In this document: positions 50,359-60,489 of the stretch, in pieces | Numbering within the stretch: the stretch's first letter is position 1 | Layout of the letters: each line of letters begins with the position of its first letter | Source: JAUILA01 sp050289805 | GTDB lineage: Bacteria; Bacteroidota; Bacteroidia; Cytophagales; Cyclobacteriaceae | Assembly (NCBI GenBank): GCA_050289805.1 | Contig: JBNKGL010000012.1 | Coordinates: 1 to 64,000, forward strand | Reading direction: 5' to 3' | Length of the DNA stretch: 64,000 nucleotides | The notes under the pieces: model-generated | What the model saw: only the letters and a program-made list of their open reading frames with translations | The model's database searches: none | What the model was told of the DNA's origin: nothing | Program-made: the position numbers and the translations under genes

Positions 50359-50754
50359 TTAGTCCTTTGTAATATTAATTTCACGTCTGTATCCGGATGT
50401 GAAATCTGATAATGGCAGTGTGACCTCCAGTAAACCATCATTATAATCCGCTGAAATCCGGCTATGGTCAATATCAAGAGATAAGGGACAAGCAGCCAGC
50501 ACATGTGGAACGATGATTGATTTGCCATCCTGAAGCTGAAATTCCAACTGGTGCGAAACGATCAGATGTTTTTCTACGATTTCCACTTTCAGGTTGTCTT
50601 CACTGATACCCGGAGCAGTCACTTTCACATGATATTCGTGCAGATCGCGAATTACGCTGATCTGTGATTCAACCATGCCTCCGTTCAGTGTATTCAACAC
50701 ATTGGCACTCGTCAGGATGCGATGTACTTCGTTTTTACTGATCTCGTATTTCAT
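50359..50754 (-). CDS. Hsp20/alpha-crystallin-like small heat-shock protein
   Basis: 131 residues from the ATG at 50754, chosen because AGGAG lies 5 nt upstream of it. The alpha-crystallin domain covers about 35-115: YHVKVTAPGISEDNLKVEIV, KHLIVSHQL, PHVLAACPLSLDIDHSRISA and YNDGLLEVTLP, the last matching the family's A-x-x-x-n-G-v-L signature with Tyr-Asn for Ala. The N-terminus is short and the C-terminal IxI motif is replaced by INITKD. Divergent for its family but recognisable. Confidence 0.82.
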   Translation of the reverse strand: MKYEISKNEVHRILTSANVLNTLNGGMVESQISVIRDLHEYHVKVTAPGISEDNLKVEIVEKHLIVSHQLEFQLQDGKSIIVPHVLAACPLSLDIDHSRISADYNDGLLEVTLPLSDFTSGYRREINITKD

Positions 50755-50759
50755 ATTTT

Positions 50760-50764
50760 CTCCT
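50760..50764 (-). promoter_or_regulatory. Shine-Dalgarno AGGAG of the small heat-shock gene
   Basis: CCAGGAGAAAATATG on the minus strand. A strong SD is uncommon in Bacteroidota; this one fixes the start at 50754 and rules out the upstream ATG at 50787. Confidence 0.6.
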
Positions 50765-50873
50765 GGTGTTTGAAACAATAAGAACAATTCAGATGCCAGT
50801 ATTAATAATTTAATAAAAAATACTGACTTATTGTCTTTTTTTCACCAGAAACATGTCATATTGACCGTAATTT

Positions 50874-51830
50874 TTAGAAGAGTTTGCTGGCAATCTGATA
50901 AATGGACGTTGATTTACCCATTGAATAATAGTGCAGAACGGGAACACCAAAATCCATCAGTTCTTTTGACTGCTTGATAGACCATTCTATTCCAACTTCC
51001 CGTACGTCCTCATTGGTTTTGCATTTTTCCACTTCATCTGCCAGCTCTTCCGGTATATCAATATAAAATACACGCGGGAGTATATTCAGCTGACGTTTCG
51101 TGGTAATTGGTTTCAATCCGGGAATAATAGGGACATTTATTCCTATTTCCCTGCAGTCCTCAACAAATCTGAAGAACTTCTGGTTATCGAAAAACATTTG
51201 CGTCACAATGTAATCTGCTCCCATATCCACCTTCATCTTCAGGTATTTCAGATCGGTTTTAAGATTAGGCGCTGCAAAATGCTTTTCAGGATAGCCGGCA
51301 ACCCCGATACAAAAATTAGTCGGCGTTGCATTCAGCAATTCATCATCAAGGTAAACGCCGTTATTCATATTTTTCACCTGCTCAAGTAATTCAGAGGCAT
51401 ATTGATGACCACCTTCCTCGGCAACAAATGTTCCTTCTGTTTTGATGGCATCCCCCTGAAGAACCAGGACATTATCGATCCCAAGGAAATTAAGGTCGAT
51501 AAGCGCATTTTCTGTTTCTTCCTTATTAAATCCCCCGCAAATGATATGAGGTACGGCATCCACATCATATTTATTTTTGATGGCCGCACACATTCCAACC
51601 GTACCCGGCCGCTTGCGGATTGATTTTTTCTCCAGCAGGCCATTGTCATGTTTCTTGTATACAAATTCTTCCCGATGATAGGTAACATCGATAAATGGAG
51701 GATTGAATTCCATCAGGGGATCGATGTTATGATAAAGATTGGCAATATTCTCCCCTTTCAATGGTGGTAGAATTTCAAAGGAAAACAACGTTTTCCCGTT
51801 TGCATTTTTCAGATGTTCGGTAACCTTCAT
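50874..51830 (-). CDS. metF: methylenetetrahydrofolate reductase
   Basis: 318 residues, full length. Flavoprotein reducing methylene-THF to methyl-THF, the methyl donor for MetH. FSFEILPPLKGENI near the N-terminus holds the catalytic Glu; FIDVTYHRE, DNVLVLQGDA, FCIGVAGYPEKH, GADYIVTQMFFD and VPIIPGLKPI are MetF motifs. It follows metH by 18 nt on the same strand, so this is a methionine-synthesis operon, with the small heat-shock gene 119 nt beyond. Confidence 0.96.
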   Translation of the reverse strand: MKVTEHLKNANGKTLFSFEILPPLKGENIANLYHNIDPLMEFNPPFIDVTYHREEFVYKKHDNGLLEKKSIRKRPGTVGMCAAIKNKYDVDAVPHIICGGFNKEETENALIDLNFLGIDNVLVLQGDAIKTEGTFVAEEGGHQYASELLEQVKNMNNGVYLDDELLNATPTNFCIGVAGYPEKHFAAPNLKTDLKYLKMKVDMGADYIVTQMFFDNQKFFRFVEDCREIGINVPIIPGLKPITTKRQLNILPRVFYIDIPEELADEVEKCKTNEDVREVGIEWSIKQSKELMDFGVPVLHYYSMGKSTSIYQIASKLF

Positions 51831-51848
51831 TTTAAGATTTGTTATCTG

Positions 51849-54515
51849 TTATTTATAAGACAAGACCGGAGCCAGCCATTTTTCCACTTCTTCAACGCTC
51901 ATCCCTTTTCTCAATGCATAGTTCTCAACCTGATCCCTTTCAATTTTACCCAGTCCGAAATACCGAGAATCAGGATGTGCAAAATAAAATCCGCAAACCG
52001 AGGCTGCGGGATACATGGCAAGAGATTCTGTAAGCGTGACATTTGTTAATTCCGTTGCCCCCAGTAGTTCGAACAGAAAGCGTTTCTCTGTATGATCCGG
52101 GCAAGCAGGGTATCCCGGAGCAGGACGAATCCCCTGGTACTTTTCACGGATGAGGGCATCATTATCGAGTGACTCCGCCGTTGCATAGCCCCAATACTCT
52201 TTTCTTACCCTTTCATGGAGATATTCAGCGAGGGCTTCAGCGAGCCTGTCGGCCAGTGCTTTTGCCATTATTTCGCTGTAATCATCGTGTTGTTTCTTGT
52301 AGCCTTCAATGATACTTTCAAGACCATGGCCACTGGTTACAACAAAGGCGCCCATGTAATCCTTTTCTCCCTCTTGTACGAAATCTACCAGTGAGAGATT
52401 GGGAATATCAGATCCCTTTTTCCCCTGCTGCCTGAGAAAATGGAACTTTCCTTTCTTTGCTCCATCCATGATCACATCAACATCTTCCCCCTTCCGTTCT
52501 ACTTCAAACAAGCCGTAAACAGCTTTCGGCTGCAACTTTTCATTTGTCACAAAGTCATCCAGCATGGCCTGGGCATCATTGAATAACTTCAATGCTTCAT
52601 CACCCACATATTCATCCTGGAAGATTGCCGGATATTTCCCTTTTAGCATCCAGGTCTGGAAGAAGGGCGTCCAGTCGATATATTCGCGCAATGTTGCCAA
52701 TGAGATATTCTCTTCGTTAAATACCCCAAGCTTTTCAGGCTTCTTAATTTCCACCTTTCCCGCTTCAAAACTGTTTTGCTTTGCCAGATCATAGCTGATG
52801 TATTTTTTATCTGACTGACGCTGACTGTGTTGCTCCCGCATTTCCCGGTACTCTTCCTTCACCTTCTGATGATAGGCCGGTCCGGTTTCCTTATGGATCA
52901 TTTCTCCGGCAACGGGTACGCTCCTGGAAGCATCCAGTACATGAACTACCGGTCCGGAATAGACAGGATCTATCTTTACGGCAGTGTGAATTCTTGATGT
53001 TGTCGCTCCACCGATGAGCAGCGGTAATTTACTTCCAATTCGCTCCAGTTCACTGGCCACATGGACCATTTCATCCAGTGAGGGTGTAATCAGACCACTA
53101 AGGCCAATCGCGGAAACATTTTCCCGGATAGCGGTTTCAATGATCTTTTCAGCTGGTACCATCACCCCGAGATCTATAATCTCATATGAATTACAGGCCA
53201 GTACCACACCCACAATATTTTTCCCTATATCATGAACATCCCCTTTTACCGTTGCGAGCAATACTTTCGCCACCGCACTTGGAGAAGCATTTTTCCTTTT
53301 TTCCTCTTCCATATACGGCTCCAGGTATGCAACACCTTTTTTCATCACCCGGGCACTCTTAACTACCTGGGGAAGAAACATTTTTCCAGCACCAAACAGG
53401 TCTCCCACAACGTTCATCCCGTCCATTAGCGGACCTTCGATAACTTTCAGCGGACTTCCATATTTCACACGAGCTTCCTCAACATCCTCATCTATATAAT
53501 CGATAATACCCTTTACCAGTGAATGCGTAAGACGGTCTTCAACACTTTCAGATCTCCATGCAATATCTTTTTCCTTTTTCCGGGCGCCGCCCTTTACCTT
53601 CTCGGCAAAATCCAGAAGTCGTTCTGTGGCATCATCACGGCGGTCGAGAAGTACATCTTCGACATGTTCCAGGAGGTCTTTGGGAATTTCATCATACACT
53701 TCAAGCATCGTCGGATTTACAATCCCCATATTCATTCCATTCTGTATGGCATGGTATAGAAATGCGGCATGCATGGCTTCCCTCACCGCCTGGTTTCCCC
53801 TGAAAGAAAATGAGACGTTACTCACTCCACCGCTTACCTGAACGCCCGGCAGGTTTTTCCGGATCCATTTGGTTGCTTCGAAAAAATCAACGGCATTCCT
53901 CCGGTGTTCTTCCATCCCTGTAGCTACCGGAAAAATGTTAGGGTCAAAAATGATATCCTGTGGTGGAAAATTAATTTTATTCACCAGCAGATCATAGGAC
54001 CGCTTGCAAATTTCCTTGCGCCTTTCGAGGTTGTCTGCCTGACCCTGCTCATCAAAGGCCATCACAACCACTGCTGCCCCGTACATTTTAATTTTTTTCG
54101 CCTGCTCAAGGAATGGCTCCTCGCCTTCCTTAAGACTGATACTGTTTACAATACCCTTTCCCTGGATACATTTAAGCCCGGCTTCGATGATATGCCATTT
54201 TGATGAATCAATCATCACAGGAATTCGGGCGACATCAGGTTCTGCGGCCATAAGATTCAGGAAACGAACCATGGCATCCTTGCCATCAATCATCCCCTCG
54301 TCCATATTTACGTCAATGATCTGGGCGCCACCTTCAACCTGATCACGTGCAACCTCAAGCGCCTCTTCGAATTTTTCCTCCTGGATAAGTCTCAGGAATT
54401 TACGCGAGCCGGTAACATTCGTACGTTCACCAATATTGATGAAATTAGATTCCGGGGTGATGATAAGTGGCTCTAAACCACTTAATTGTAGATATGGTAT
54501 CTTAGATTTTGACAT
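51849..54515 (-). CDS. metH: cobalamin-dependent methionine synthase, form lacking the homocysteine domain
   Basis: 888 residues against about 1,200 for full MetH. It begins directly with the pterin-binding domain (NFINIGERTNVTGSRKFLRL, MIDSSKWHIIEAGL), then the cobalamin cap and binding domains (GDVHDIGKN with the cobalt ligand H428), then the SAM-dependent activation domain (IRPAPGYPACPDH at about 800). The N-terminal homocysteine/zinc domain is absent. In Bacteroidota that domain is commonly a separate protein, often encoded next door; here neither neighbour is one, so it must be elsewhere. Confidence 0.95.
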   Translation of the reverse strand: MSKSKIPYLQLSGLEPLIITPESNFINIGERTNVTGSRKFLRLIQEEKFEEALEVARDQVEGGAQIIDVNMDEGMIDGKDAMVRFLNLMAAEPDVARIPVMIDSSKWHIIEAGLKCIQGKGIVNSISLKEGEEPFLEQAKKIKMYGAAVVVMAFDEQGQADNLERRKEICKRSYDLLVNKINFPPQDIIFDPNIFPVATGMEEHRRNAVDFFEATKWIRKNLPGVQVSGGVSNVSFSFRGNQAVREAMHAAFLYHAIQNGMNMGIVNPTMLEVYDEIPKDLLEHVEDVLLDRRDDATERLLDFAEKVKGGARKKEKDIAWRSESVEDRLTHSLVKGIIDYIDEDVEEARVKYGSPLKVIEGPLMDGMNVVGDLFGAGKMFLPQVVKSARVMKKGVAYLEPYMEEEKRKNASPSAVAKVLLATVKGDVHDIGKNIVGVVLACNSYEIIDLGVMVPAEKIIETAIRENVSAIGLSGLITPSLDEMVHVASELERIGSKLPLLIGGATTSRIHTAVKIDPVYSGPVVHVLDASRSVPVAGEMIHKETGPAYHQKVKEEYREMREQHSQRQSDKKYISYDLAKQNSFEAGKVEIKKPEKLGVFNEENISLATLREYIDWTPFFQTWMLKGKYPAIFQDEYVGDEALKLFNDAQAMLDDFVTNEKLQPKAVYGLFEVERKGEDVDVIMDGAKKGKFHFLRQQGKKGSDIPNLSLVDFVQEGEKDYMGAFVVTSGHGLESIIEGYKKQHDDYSEIMAKALADRLAEALAEYLHERVRKEYWGYATAESLDNDALIREKYQGIRPAPGYPACPDHTEKRFLFELLGATELTNVTLTESLAMYPAASVCGFYFAHPDSRYFGLGKIERDQVENYALRKGMSVEEVEKWLAPVLSYK

Positions 54516-54634
54516 GTTATAAATTCAATCGGTGAAATAACAGGAGTATGAAATAAATAACAAGTTTACTTAGTGTTATTTCAGCATTTTCCTTACAATG
54601 CTTATTTTGCGCCCAAACGTTCATCTTTAATACA

Positions 54635-54925
54635 ATGTACAACGAAGAAGTTACCGCCAATTTGTTAAATATTCTGGATACCAGGGATTACGAATCATTC
54701 CTTTCCACTCTTTCGCCATATGCTGATAATGAGATCATTGGCGAACCAGTATCTAATATCCTTGAAGAATGGCGTAAGTTACAGCTTGCTAAAAAGAACG
54801 AAATTATGAATGATGAACAGGTTCACCTGGCCATTTCGGCCTATTTCCGTAAAAAAAGCCGTGAAATTACAGCGCTTTTACTGGAAGCAGAAGAGGAGAA
54901 GACATCAGGTGACCTTGATTCCTAA
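54635..54925 (+). CDS. hypothetical 96-residue protein
   Basis: Not recognised. It is wholly helical in character, acidic and without signal or membrane segment (MYNEEVTANLLNILDTRDYE; ISAYFRKKSREITALLLEAE). Divergent from metH and overlapping the GH57 gene's 3' end by 21 bp. Its ordinary codon use and starting ATG after a 119-bp gap favour a real small gene over a shadow. Confidence 0.5.
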   Translation: MYNEEVTANLLNILDTRDYESFLSTLSPYADNEIIGEPVSNILEEWRKLQLAKKNEIMNDEQVHLAISAYFRKKSREITALLLEAEEEKTSGDLDS

Positions 54926-57295
54926 TTTTTTACCAAGCGTTAAAAACTCCTCCTTCCATTCCTTTGTAGCAGATCCCATAAGTTCCTTGTCGATCGAAAG
55001 CTCGAAATAAAGATTTTGAGACTTGTACAACCCTGGCTTTAATTTAAATTGATCCAGGTAGTCAAAAAAGGTATTCAAACGGATCAGCCTCTGAATGTCA
55101 TCAGGATGTTTTTCAATTCTCAACAACGCTTTGCTGATCATTTCAGAAGCATGTTGCTCAAGGTATAATGAATCATCCAGGGTAAGATCCCATTTTTGAA
55201 ACTCGTCCGCAATCCTTCCCAATTCATCCAGGTCTATCTGCTTATCGAGCAAAGCATTTCTCAGGTCTACATTGAGTACATACTGTAACGTGGTGCGATA
55301 CGCATTTGGAATTGGAATATTATCCGTTGCTAACGAATTAATGAGCTGATAATCACGATTATATATCCTTCTGAATGAAGTTTCCACCTGTGAAAGACTC
55401 CGTTCCATGATCATATTCAGCACCTTCCTTTTCTCATCTTTAAAAAGGTGCCACAGGTTATATTTATTCGGACCAAAATACTGCATCGTAAGACTTATCA
55501 TCAGCCCCAGGTTACTTTCCTCAAATGCCGCCAGGAGCTTCTCAGACATTTCATCAAATTCTGCTTCCGACATATCGATGGAGATATTACCGATAATATT
55601 TTGCTGGCCAAGGTATAACACTGCAAAGCTGAATTCCTTTTCTGAAAGGGTCACCCGGCTCCTGACGCGTGTATTTCCAAGTGCAAGCCGCTGAGCTCCC
55701 GCCTCCCTGCGCTCCAGGTAATCGCTTTGCGCTATATAATTGAAAACCGGTAAAGATTCGGGGTCTTCCTCAAAGATACTCGCCACGGCGTAGTGGGCGC
55801 CCACACGCTCGAGTGTAAGCCTGGTAGGGATTACAATATCCTTGTAAATCTCTGCGCCATCCTTGTACTTTCGTAAATTACTTTTCCCTTTAGACAGTCT
55901 TGAAATAAATTCACTCTCAAGCGATACATGTCCTTCCTGTTCCGCTAATTGGATTGCCCGGCAGGCATATTGCATTATTTGTGTAGTCTCGATTCCGGAA
56001 ATTTCATCAAAGAACCAACCACAGCTTGTATACATGAGAAGTGCATTGCGCTGCATTTCCATTAGCCTCAGGGCAGTAATTTCCTGGTCTTTCGAAATTG
56101 CATGGTCCTGCAGGAAGCCAAGTTGCGTACCGTTTCTATCCAGAATTACTTCAATATACGCATTGCGGGCATTCCAGGGATCTTTAAATAGCTTTCCTGC
56201 CTCTTTCTCGAAAACATCCGTGAGCTGCTCTCTCAGCCAGTCAAGAGATTCACGAAGGGGCTTCCGCCATTCCTGATTCCAGTTAGGTCTGCCGCCGGTG
56301 TGACACCCACAGTTTTCCCTCCATCGTCCAATCCCATGGACACAGCTCCAGCTGGAATTTTCACGTATTTCAACCTCATGGGTTAATTCAAATTTATCCA
56401 GGATCTCACCATAATTGGTAAGGGTTACATTTTTATCCTTTTCGATATGTTCCAGGCAGAATGCAAGTGCCATGTCGCCGTGCTTGTGATGATGCCCGTA
56501 ACTCTCTCCGTCAGTGGCTATATGCACAAGCTGTTGTTCCAAATCGGAACCGAAACCCGTGTATAATTTATTTGCGAATTCCATTCCGTTATTCAGCAAC
56601 CCGTTGAAGGCTACCGATTGGGATAAATTTCCATTGTAAAAAAACAGGCTGATCGACTTTCCGGAGGGAAGGTTACAACGGTAAGGTATCCGTGTATCAA
56701 TTTGTTCACCTACCTCCTTCCACTCACCTTTACCATCCAGCAGGCGAACACGTCCTGCCTGGCGCGGTGCAAGAATCGTAAAACGAATATCATTTTCTGC
56801 CAGGACTTCCAGTGTCTCGGTATCAACAGCGGTTTCCGCAAGCCACATCCCTTCGGGCTTCCGGTTAAACCGGCTTTCAAAATCACGGATCCCCCACTTC
56901 ACCTGCGTCTCCTTGTCCCGCCTGTTGGCAAGGGGCATGATGATATGATTGTAAACCTGTGCCATTGCCGATCCATGACCTGAAAAATTCTTCATGCTTA
57001 ACTTATCCGCCTCAATAATGGCTTCATAAGTCTGCGGGTCGTTCTCTTCCATCCATGAAAGAAGAGTAGGTCCAAAATTGAATGATATTTTGGAATAGTT
57101 ATTTGTTATCTTTTTTATAACTCCCTGATCATCAAGTATTCTTGACGCAGTATTTGGAGCGTAACATTCAGAAGAAATGCGTTCATTCCAATCATGAAAC
57201 GGGTAAGCAGAATCCTGAAGTTCAATCACTTCCAGCCAGGCGTTTTCCCGGGGAGGCTGATAAAAATGTCCGTGAATGCAAATATATTTTTCCAT
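54905..57295 (-). CDS. GH57-family protein with DUF3536 domain
   Basis: 796 residues. The N-terminal glycoside hydrolase 57 barrel carries motif 1 at the start (ICIHGHFYQPPRENAW), and later FNFGPTLLSWME and GMWLAETAVDTETL with the candidate nucleophile Glu. IATDGESYGHHHKHGDM matches the late GH57 motif. The C-terminal half (about 400-796) is DUF3536, helical. GH57 enzymes act as amylases, branching enzymes or transferases on alpha-glucans. It lies downstream of glgB on the same strand. Confidence 0.87.
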   Translation of the reverse strand: MEKYICIHGHFYQPPRENAWLEVIELQDSAYPFHDWNERISSECYAPNTASRILDDQGVIKKITNNYSKISFNFGPTLLSWMEENDPQTYEAIIEADKLSMKNFSGHGSAMAQVYNHIIMPLANRRDKETQVKWGIRDFESRFNRKPEGMWLAETAVDTETLEVLAENDIRFTILAPRQAGRVRLLDGKGEWKEVGEQIDTRIPYRCNLPSGKSISLFFYNGNLSQSVAFNGLLNNGMEFANKLYTGFGSDLEQQLVHIATDGESYGHHHKHGDMALAFCLEHIEKDKNVTLTNYGEILDKFELTHEVEIRENSSWSCVHGIGRWRENCGCHTGGRPNWNQEWRKPLRESLDWLREQLTDVFEKEAGKLFKDPWNARNAYIEVILDRNGTQLGFLQDHAISKDQEITALRLMEMQRNALLMYTSCGWFFDEISGIETTQIMQYACRAIQLAEQEGHVSLESEFISRLSKGKSNLRKYKDGAEIYKDIVIPTRLTLERVGAHYAVASIFEEDPESLPVFNYIAQSDYLERREAGAQRLALGNTRVRSRVTLSEKEFSFAVLYLGQQNIIGNISIDMSEAEFDEMSEKLLAAFEESNLGLMISLTMQYFGPNKYNLWHLFKDEKRKVLNMIMERSLSQVETSFRRIYNRDYQLINSLATDNIPIPNAYRTTLQYVLNVDLRNALLDKQIDLDELGRIADEFQKWDLTLDDSLYLEQHASEMISKALLRIEKHPDDIQRLIRLNTFFDYLDQFKLKPGLYKSQNLYFELSIDKELMGSATKEWKEEFLTLGKKLGIKVT

Positions 57296-57366
57296 TGGAA
57301 ATTACGCTTCAATAAAATCAAGCGACAATATTAATGTTTTTACCAGACTTAATCAGGTTAGTTTTC

Positions 57367-59298
57367 TTAAGCCTTTAATTTTAACATAATGATGGCTAGC
57401 GGGGGGATTTTTAAAACGACCGACTGTTCCTTTCCATGCGACTGGGTAGATGTGGTCTCTACAGCGTCATTCGTCAGACCAGTTCCAGAATATTTCTTGT
57501 CATCACTGTTGAATATTTCAATCCATTTTCCGGATTGGGGAACACCAATGCGATATTCATGATGTAATTGCGGTGTAAAATTACAGACAGCAATTACAAC
57601 ATCTTCCGGTTTTTTACCATACCGGGCGAAAGAAATGACACTATTTTCCGTATCCGAATAATCGATCCATTCGAATCCTTCTTTTTCAAACTGACGTTCA
57701 TAAAGAGCTTCGGTATTTCTGTATAGCTTATTAATGTCCCGAACCAGGTTCTGCACCCCGCTGTGAAAACCGAATTGCAGCAGATACCAATCCAGTCCCC
57801 CATCGTGATGCCATTCGGACGTTTGGGCTATTTCAGAACCCATAAACAGAAGCTTTGTTCCGGGATGGGCATACATGTATCCCAGCATCAAACGCATATT
57901 AGCGAAGCGCTGCCATTCATCACCCCGCATACGATCCATTAACGGGCCTTTGCCATGCACAACCTCATCATGCGAAAGGGGCAACATGAAATTCTCCGTA
58001 AATGCATACATGATACTGAAAGTAATTTCATTCAAATGCCACCTACGGTAAATGGGATCATGTTTGAAGAATTCGAGCGTATCATGCATCCAACCCATCA
58101 TCCATTTCTGCCCGAATCCCAGTCCGCCCAGGAAAGTGGGCTTGGACACACCGGGCCAGGCTGTTGATTCTTCCGCAATCGTGATCGCATCCGGAAATTT
58201 CGCATATACCGTTTCATTCATTTCCTTCAGAAAACGGATTGCTTCTATATTTTCATTTCCGCCAAACTCATTTGGAATCCATTCACCTGCCTTCCTGGAA
58301 TAGTCCAGGTAAAGCATTGACGCAACCGCATCCACACGAAGTCCGTCAGTATGGAACTCCTCAAGCCAAAATACAGCATTGGAAATCAGGATCGATTTTA
58401 CTTCAAATCTTCCGTAATTAAATATTGAACTTTTCCAGTCAGGATGAAATCCCTTACGCGGGTCTGAATGCTCATATAAATGCGTTCCGTCAAATTTATA
58501 CAAGCCGTGCGCATCGTTGGGAAAGTGCGACGGCACCCAGTCGAGAATAACCCCGATTCCCGCCTGGTGAAGCGAATCCACCAGGAATTTAAAGTCCTGC
58601 GGGTTACCATAGCGGCTCGTAGGGGCAAAATAGCCTGTAATCTGGTATCCCCATGAACCAAAGAACGGATGTTCCATTACAGGCATGAATTCCACGTGGG
58701 TATAATTCATATCGCTCACATAATCGACCAGTTCTTCCGCCAATTCACGATAGCTCAACGATCTCCCGCCATCTTCCATCTTGCGCTTCCAGGAGCCCAT
58801 ATGTACTTCATATACGGCATATGGCTTGGGATCCTCGCGATCCTTCATTCGCTTTTTTAACCACTTACTGTCTTTCCACTTATAACCGGAGTCCCAGACA
58901 ATACTCGCCGTCTTCGGGGGTTCTTCCCAATAACGGGCAAATGGATCACCTTTTTCCAGACGATAGCCTTCCTGCGTCTCAATGGAATATTTATATGCCT
59001 CCCCATGTCCAACTCCAGGAATAAATCCTTCCCAAATCCCTGAGCTGTCCCAGCGGGCTGTGAGGTTATGAGCCTGATTATTCCAGTAATTGAAATTTCC
59101 AATAACTGAAACATGCCTGGCCGAAGGGGCCCAAACCGCAAAATAACATCCCTTCTCCCCATTAAATTCAACCAGGTGCGAGCCTAGCTTGTGGTGCAGT
59201 TCATAATGTTTTCCCGAACGAAATAGATGAATATCAAAATCAGTCAACCGACTGTAAAATGAAGGATTTTCCGATGTGTTCTGATCTGTTCCGGCCAT
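57367..59298 (-). CDS. glgB: 1,4-alpha-glucan branching enzyme
   Basis: 643 residues, GH13. N-terminal CBM48 (about 45-130, YFAVWAPSARHVSVIGNFNY), then the barrel: VLDWVPSHFP region, DGLRVDAVASML with the nucleophile Asp, TIAEEST with the acid/base Glu, and LPLSHDEVVHGK. Forms alpha-1,6 branches in glycogen. Upstream is a glycerate kinase; downstream, 72 nt away, is GH57/DUF3536, so the two are probably one alpha-glucan operon. Confidence 0.95.
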   Translation of the reverse strand: MAGTDQNTSENPSFYSRLTDFDIHLFRSGKHYELHHKLGSHLVEFNGEKGCYFAVWAPSARHVSVIGNFNYWNNQAHNLTARWDSSGIWEGFIPGVGHGEAYKYSIETQEGYRLEKGDPFARYWEEPPKTASIVWDSGYKWKDSKWLKKRMKDREDPKPYAVYEVHMGSWKRKMEDGGRSLSYRELAEELVDYVSDMNYTHVEFMPVMEHPFFGSWGYQITGYFAPTSRYGNPQDFKFLVDSLHQAGIGVILDWVPSHFPNDAHGLYKFDGTHLYEHSDPRKGFHPDWKSSIFNYGRFEVKSILISNAVFWLEEFHTDGLRVDAVASMLYLDYSRKAGEWIPNEFGGNENIEAIRFLKEMNETVYAKFPDAITIAEESTAWPGVSKPTFLGGLGFGQKWMMGWMHDTLEFFKHDPIYRRWHLNEITFSIMYAFTENFMLPLSHDEVVHGKGPLMDRMRGDEWQRFANMRLMLGYMYAHPGTKLLFMGSEIAQTSEWHHDGGLDWYLLQFGFHSGVQNLVRDINKLYRNTEALYERQFEKEGFEWIDYSDTENSVISFARYGKKPEDVVIAVCNFTPQLHHEYRIGVPQSGKWIEIFNSDDKKYSGTGLTNDAVETTSTQSHGKEQSVVLKIPPLAIIMLKLKA

Positions 59299-59373
59299 AA
59301 AAATGATTTAAAAACTTAATTCTCTGGTAAGTTAACAAAAAGTCACTTACTCATTCATCCTGAAAGGAAAATT

Positions 59374-60489
59374 TCACCGATCACCAATGATGGAGAAATC
59401 CAGAATGAGATGGCTCATGGCCTTTTTCAACCAGTAGACGGGTTCCTGCATCGCGGCCTGAGCAGACCCGGCCAATTCAGCCATTGAGTATACCATACTG
59501 AATCCATTCCTGTTACCGGAATCAGATTCATAACTTCCGACAATCGCTGCAGCCGGCTTGTTCCTTTGTCGGGCGAGTTCACATATCCTTGCCGGAGCTT
59601 TCCCATACCCCGTCTGTTCATCCATTCTCCCCTCACCGGTTACAACGAGATCCGCCCAGTCTACCAGGGAATCGAGGTCCAGGAGTTCTGATATTATATC
59701 AAATCCGGATGTAAGCCTGGCATTCAGGTAACTGCATAACGCAAAACCAACACCACCTGCCGCACCTGTACCCGGCACTTCAGTCAAATCTTTACCTGTC
59801 ACGCCAGTCGTTGCCTTTGCAAAACAAGACATCTGCTCTTCCAACATATGCAGCATCGATGAATCAACACCCTTTTGCGGTCCGAATACATGAGTAGCCC
59901 CGAATTCGCCCAGCAAGGTATTTTGCACATCCGTAGCCCCTATAATTGTCTTATCATCAAGTAAATAAGATAATTTATTTAAATCTATACTTACTATATC
60001 GCATGCCCCGGAAATAGAGTTGATCAAAGTGCCTGATCCATCTCTGAACTGAACTCCCAGTGCACGAAGCATCCCGATGCCGCCGTCATTTGTTGCGCTC
60101 CCCCCGAGACTAACAATAACCGATTTAACATTTTGCTGGAGTGCATACCGAATCAACTCTCCTGTCCCGAAGGTTGTGCTTTCAAGAACATTCCTTTCTT
60201 TCTCCGCGATAAGCTCCAAACCGGATGCACGGGCCATTTCGATCACAGCAGCATCATCATACAGCACATAATCTGCGTTGATTGACCTGCCAAGGGCGTC
60301 TGAAACCTTCACATTACGTATGAGTGCCCCTTTTGAGATGAATGCCTCGAGAAATCCCTCGCCACCATCGGAAATGGCCTGTTCGCGGCAATTCCAGCCA
60401 GCATCGCGCCCGGCCTCTGCCATGATCATGGCAGCATCAGCAGCTGCGATGGTCTCTTTATACTGTGCCGGGGCAAACAATACATTCAA
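59374..60489 (-). CDS. glycerate kinase (GarK/GlxK family)
   Basis: 371 residues from a TTG start at 60489, which overlaps the upstream stop as TTGA. From there it reads MNVLFAPAQYKETI, where family members have MxxLIAPxxFK at the very N-terminus; the ATG at 60537 would add 16 unrelated residues that overlap the upstream gene. Motifs: ISDGGEGFLEAF, VIVSLGGSATNDGGIGMLRA, PGTGAAGGVGFAL and DLVVTGEGRMDEQT. It phosphorylates glycerate to 2-phosphoglycerate. The hydroxypyruvate isomerase-like gene in this window might feed the same route, but this is inference. Confidence 0.9.
   Translation of the reverse strand: MNVLFAPAQYKETIAAADAAMIMAEAGRDAGWNCREQAISDGGEGFLEAFISKGALIRNVKVSDALGRSINADYVLYDDAAVIEMARASGLELIAEKERNVLESTTFGTGELIRYALQQNVKSVIVSLGGSATNDGGIGMLRALGVQFRDGSGTLINSISGACDIVSIDLNKLSYLLDDKTIIGATDVQNTLLGEFGATHVFGPQKGVDSSMLHMLEEQMSCFAKATTGVTGKDLTEVPGTGAAGGVGFALCSYLNARLTSGFDIISELLDLDSLVDWADLVVTGEGRMDEQTGYGKAPARICELARQRNKPAAAIVGSYESDSGNRNGFSMVYSMAELAGSAQAAMQEPVYWLKKAMSHLILDFSIIGDR

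Noticed and set aside
54516..54634. Leader of metH considered as a cobalamin or SAM riboswitch
   Set aside because: Only 119 bp, AT-rich, and I could not find the conserved B12-box or a SAM aptamer pattern.
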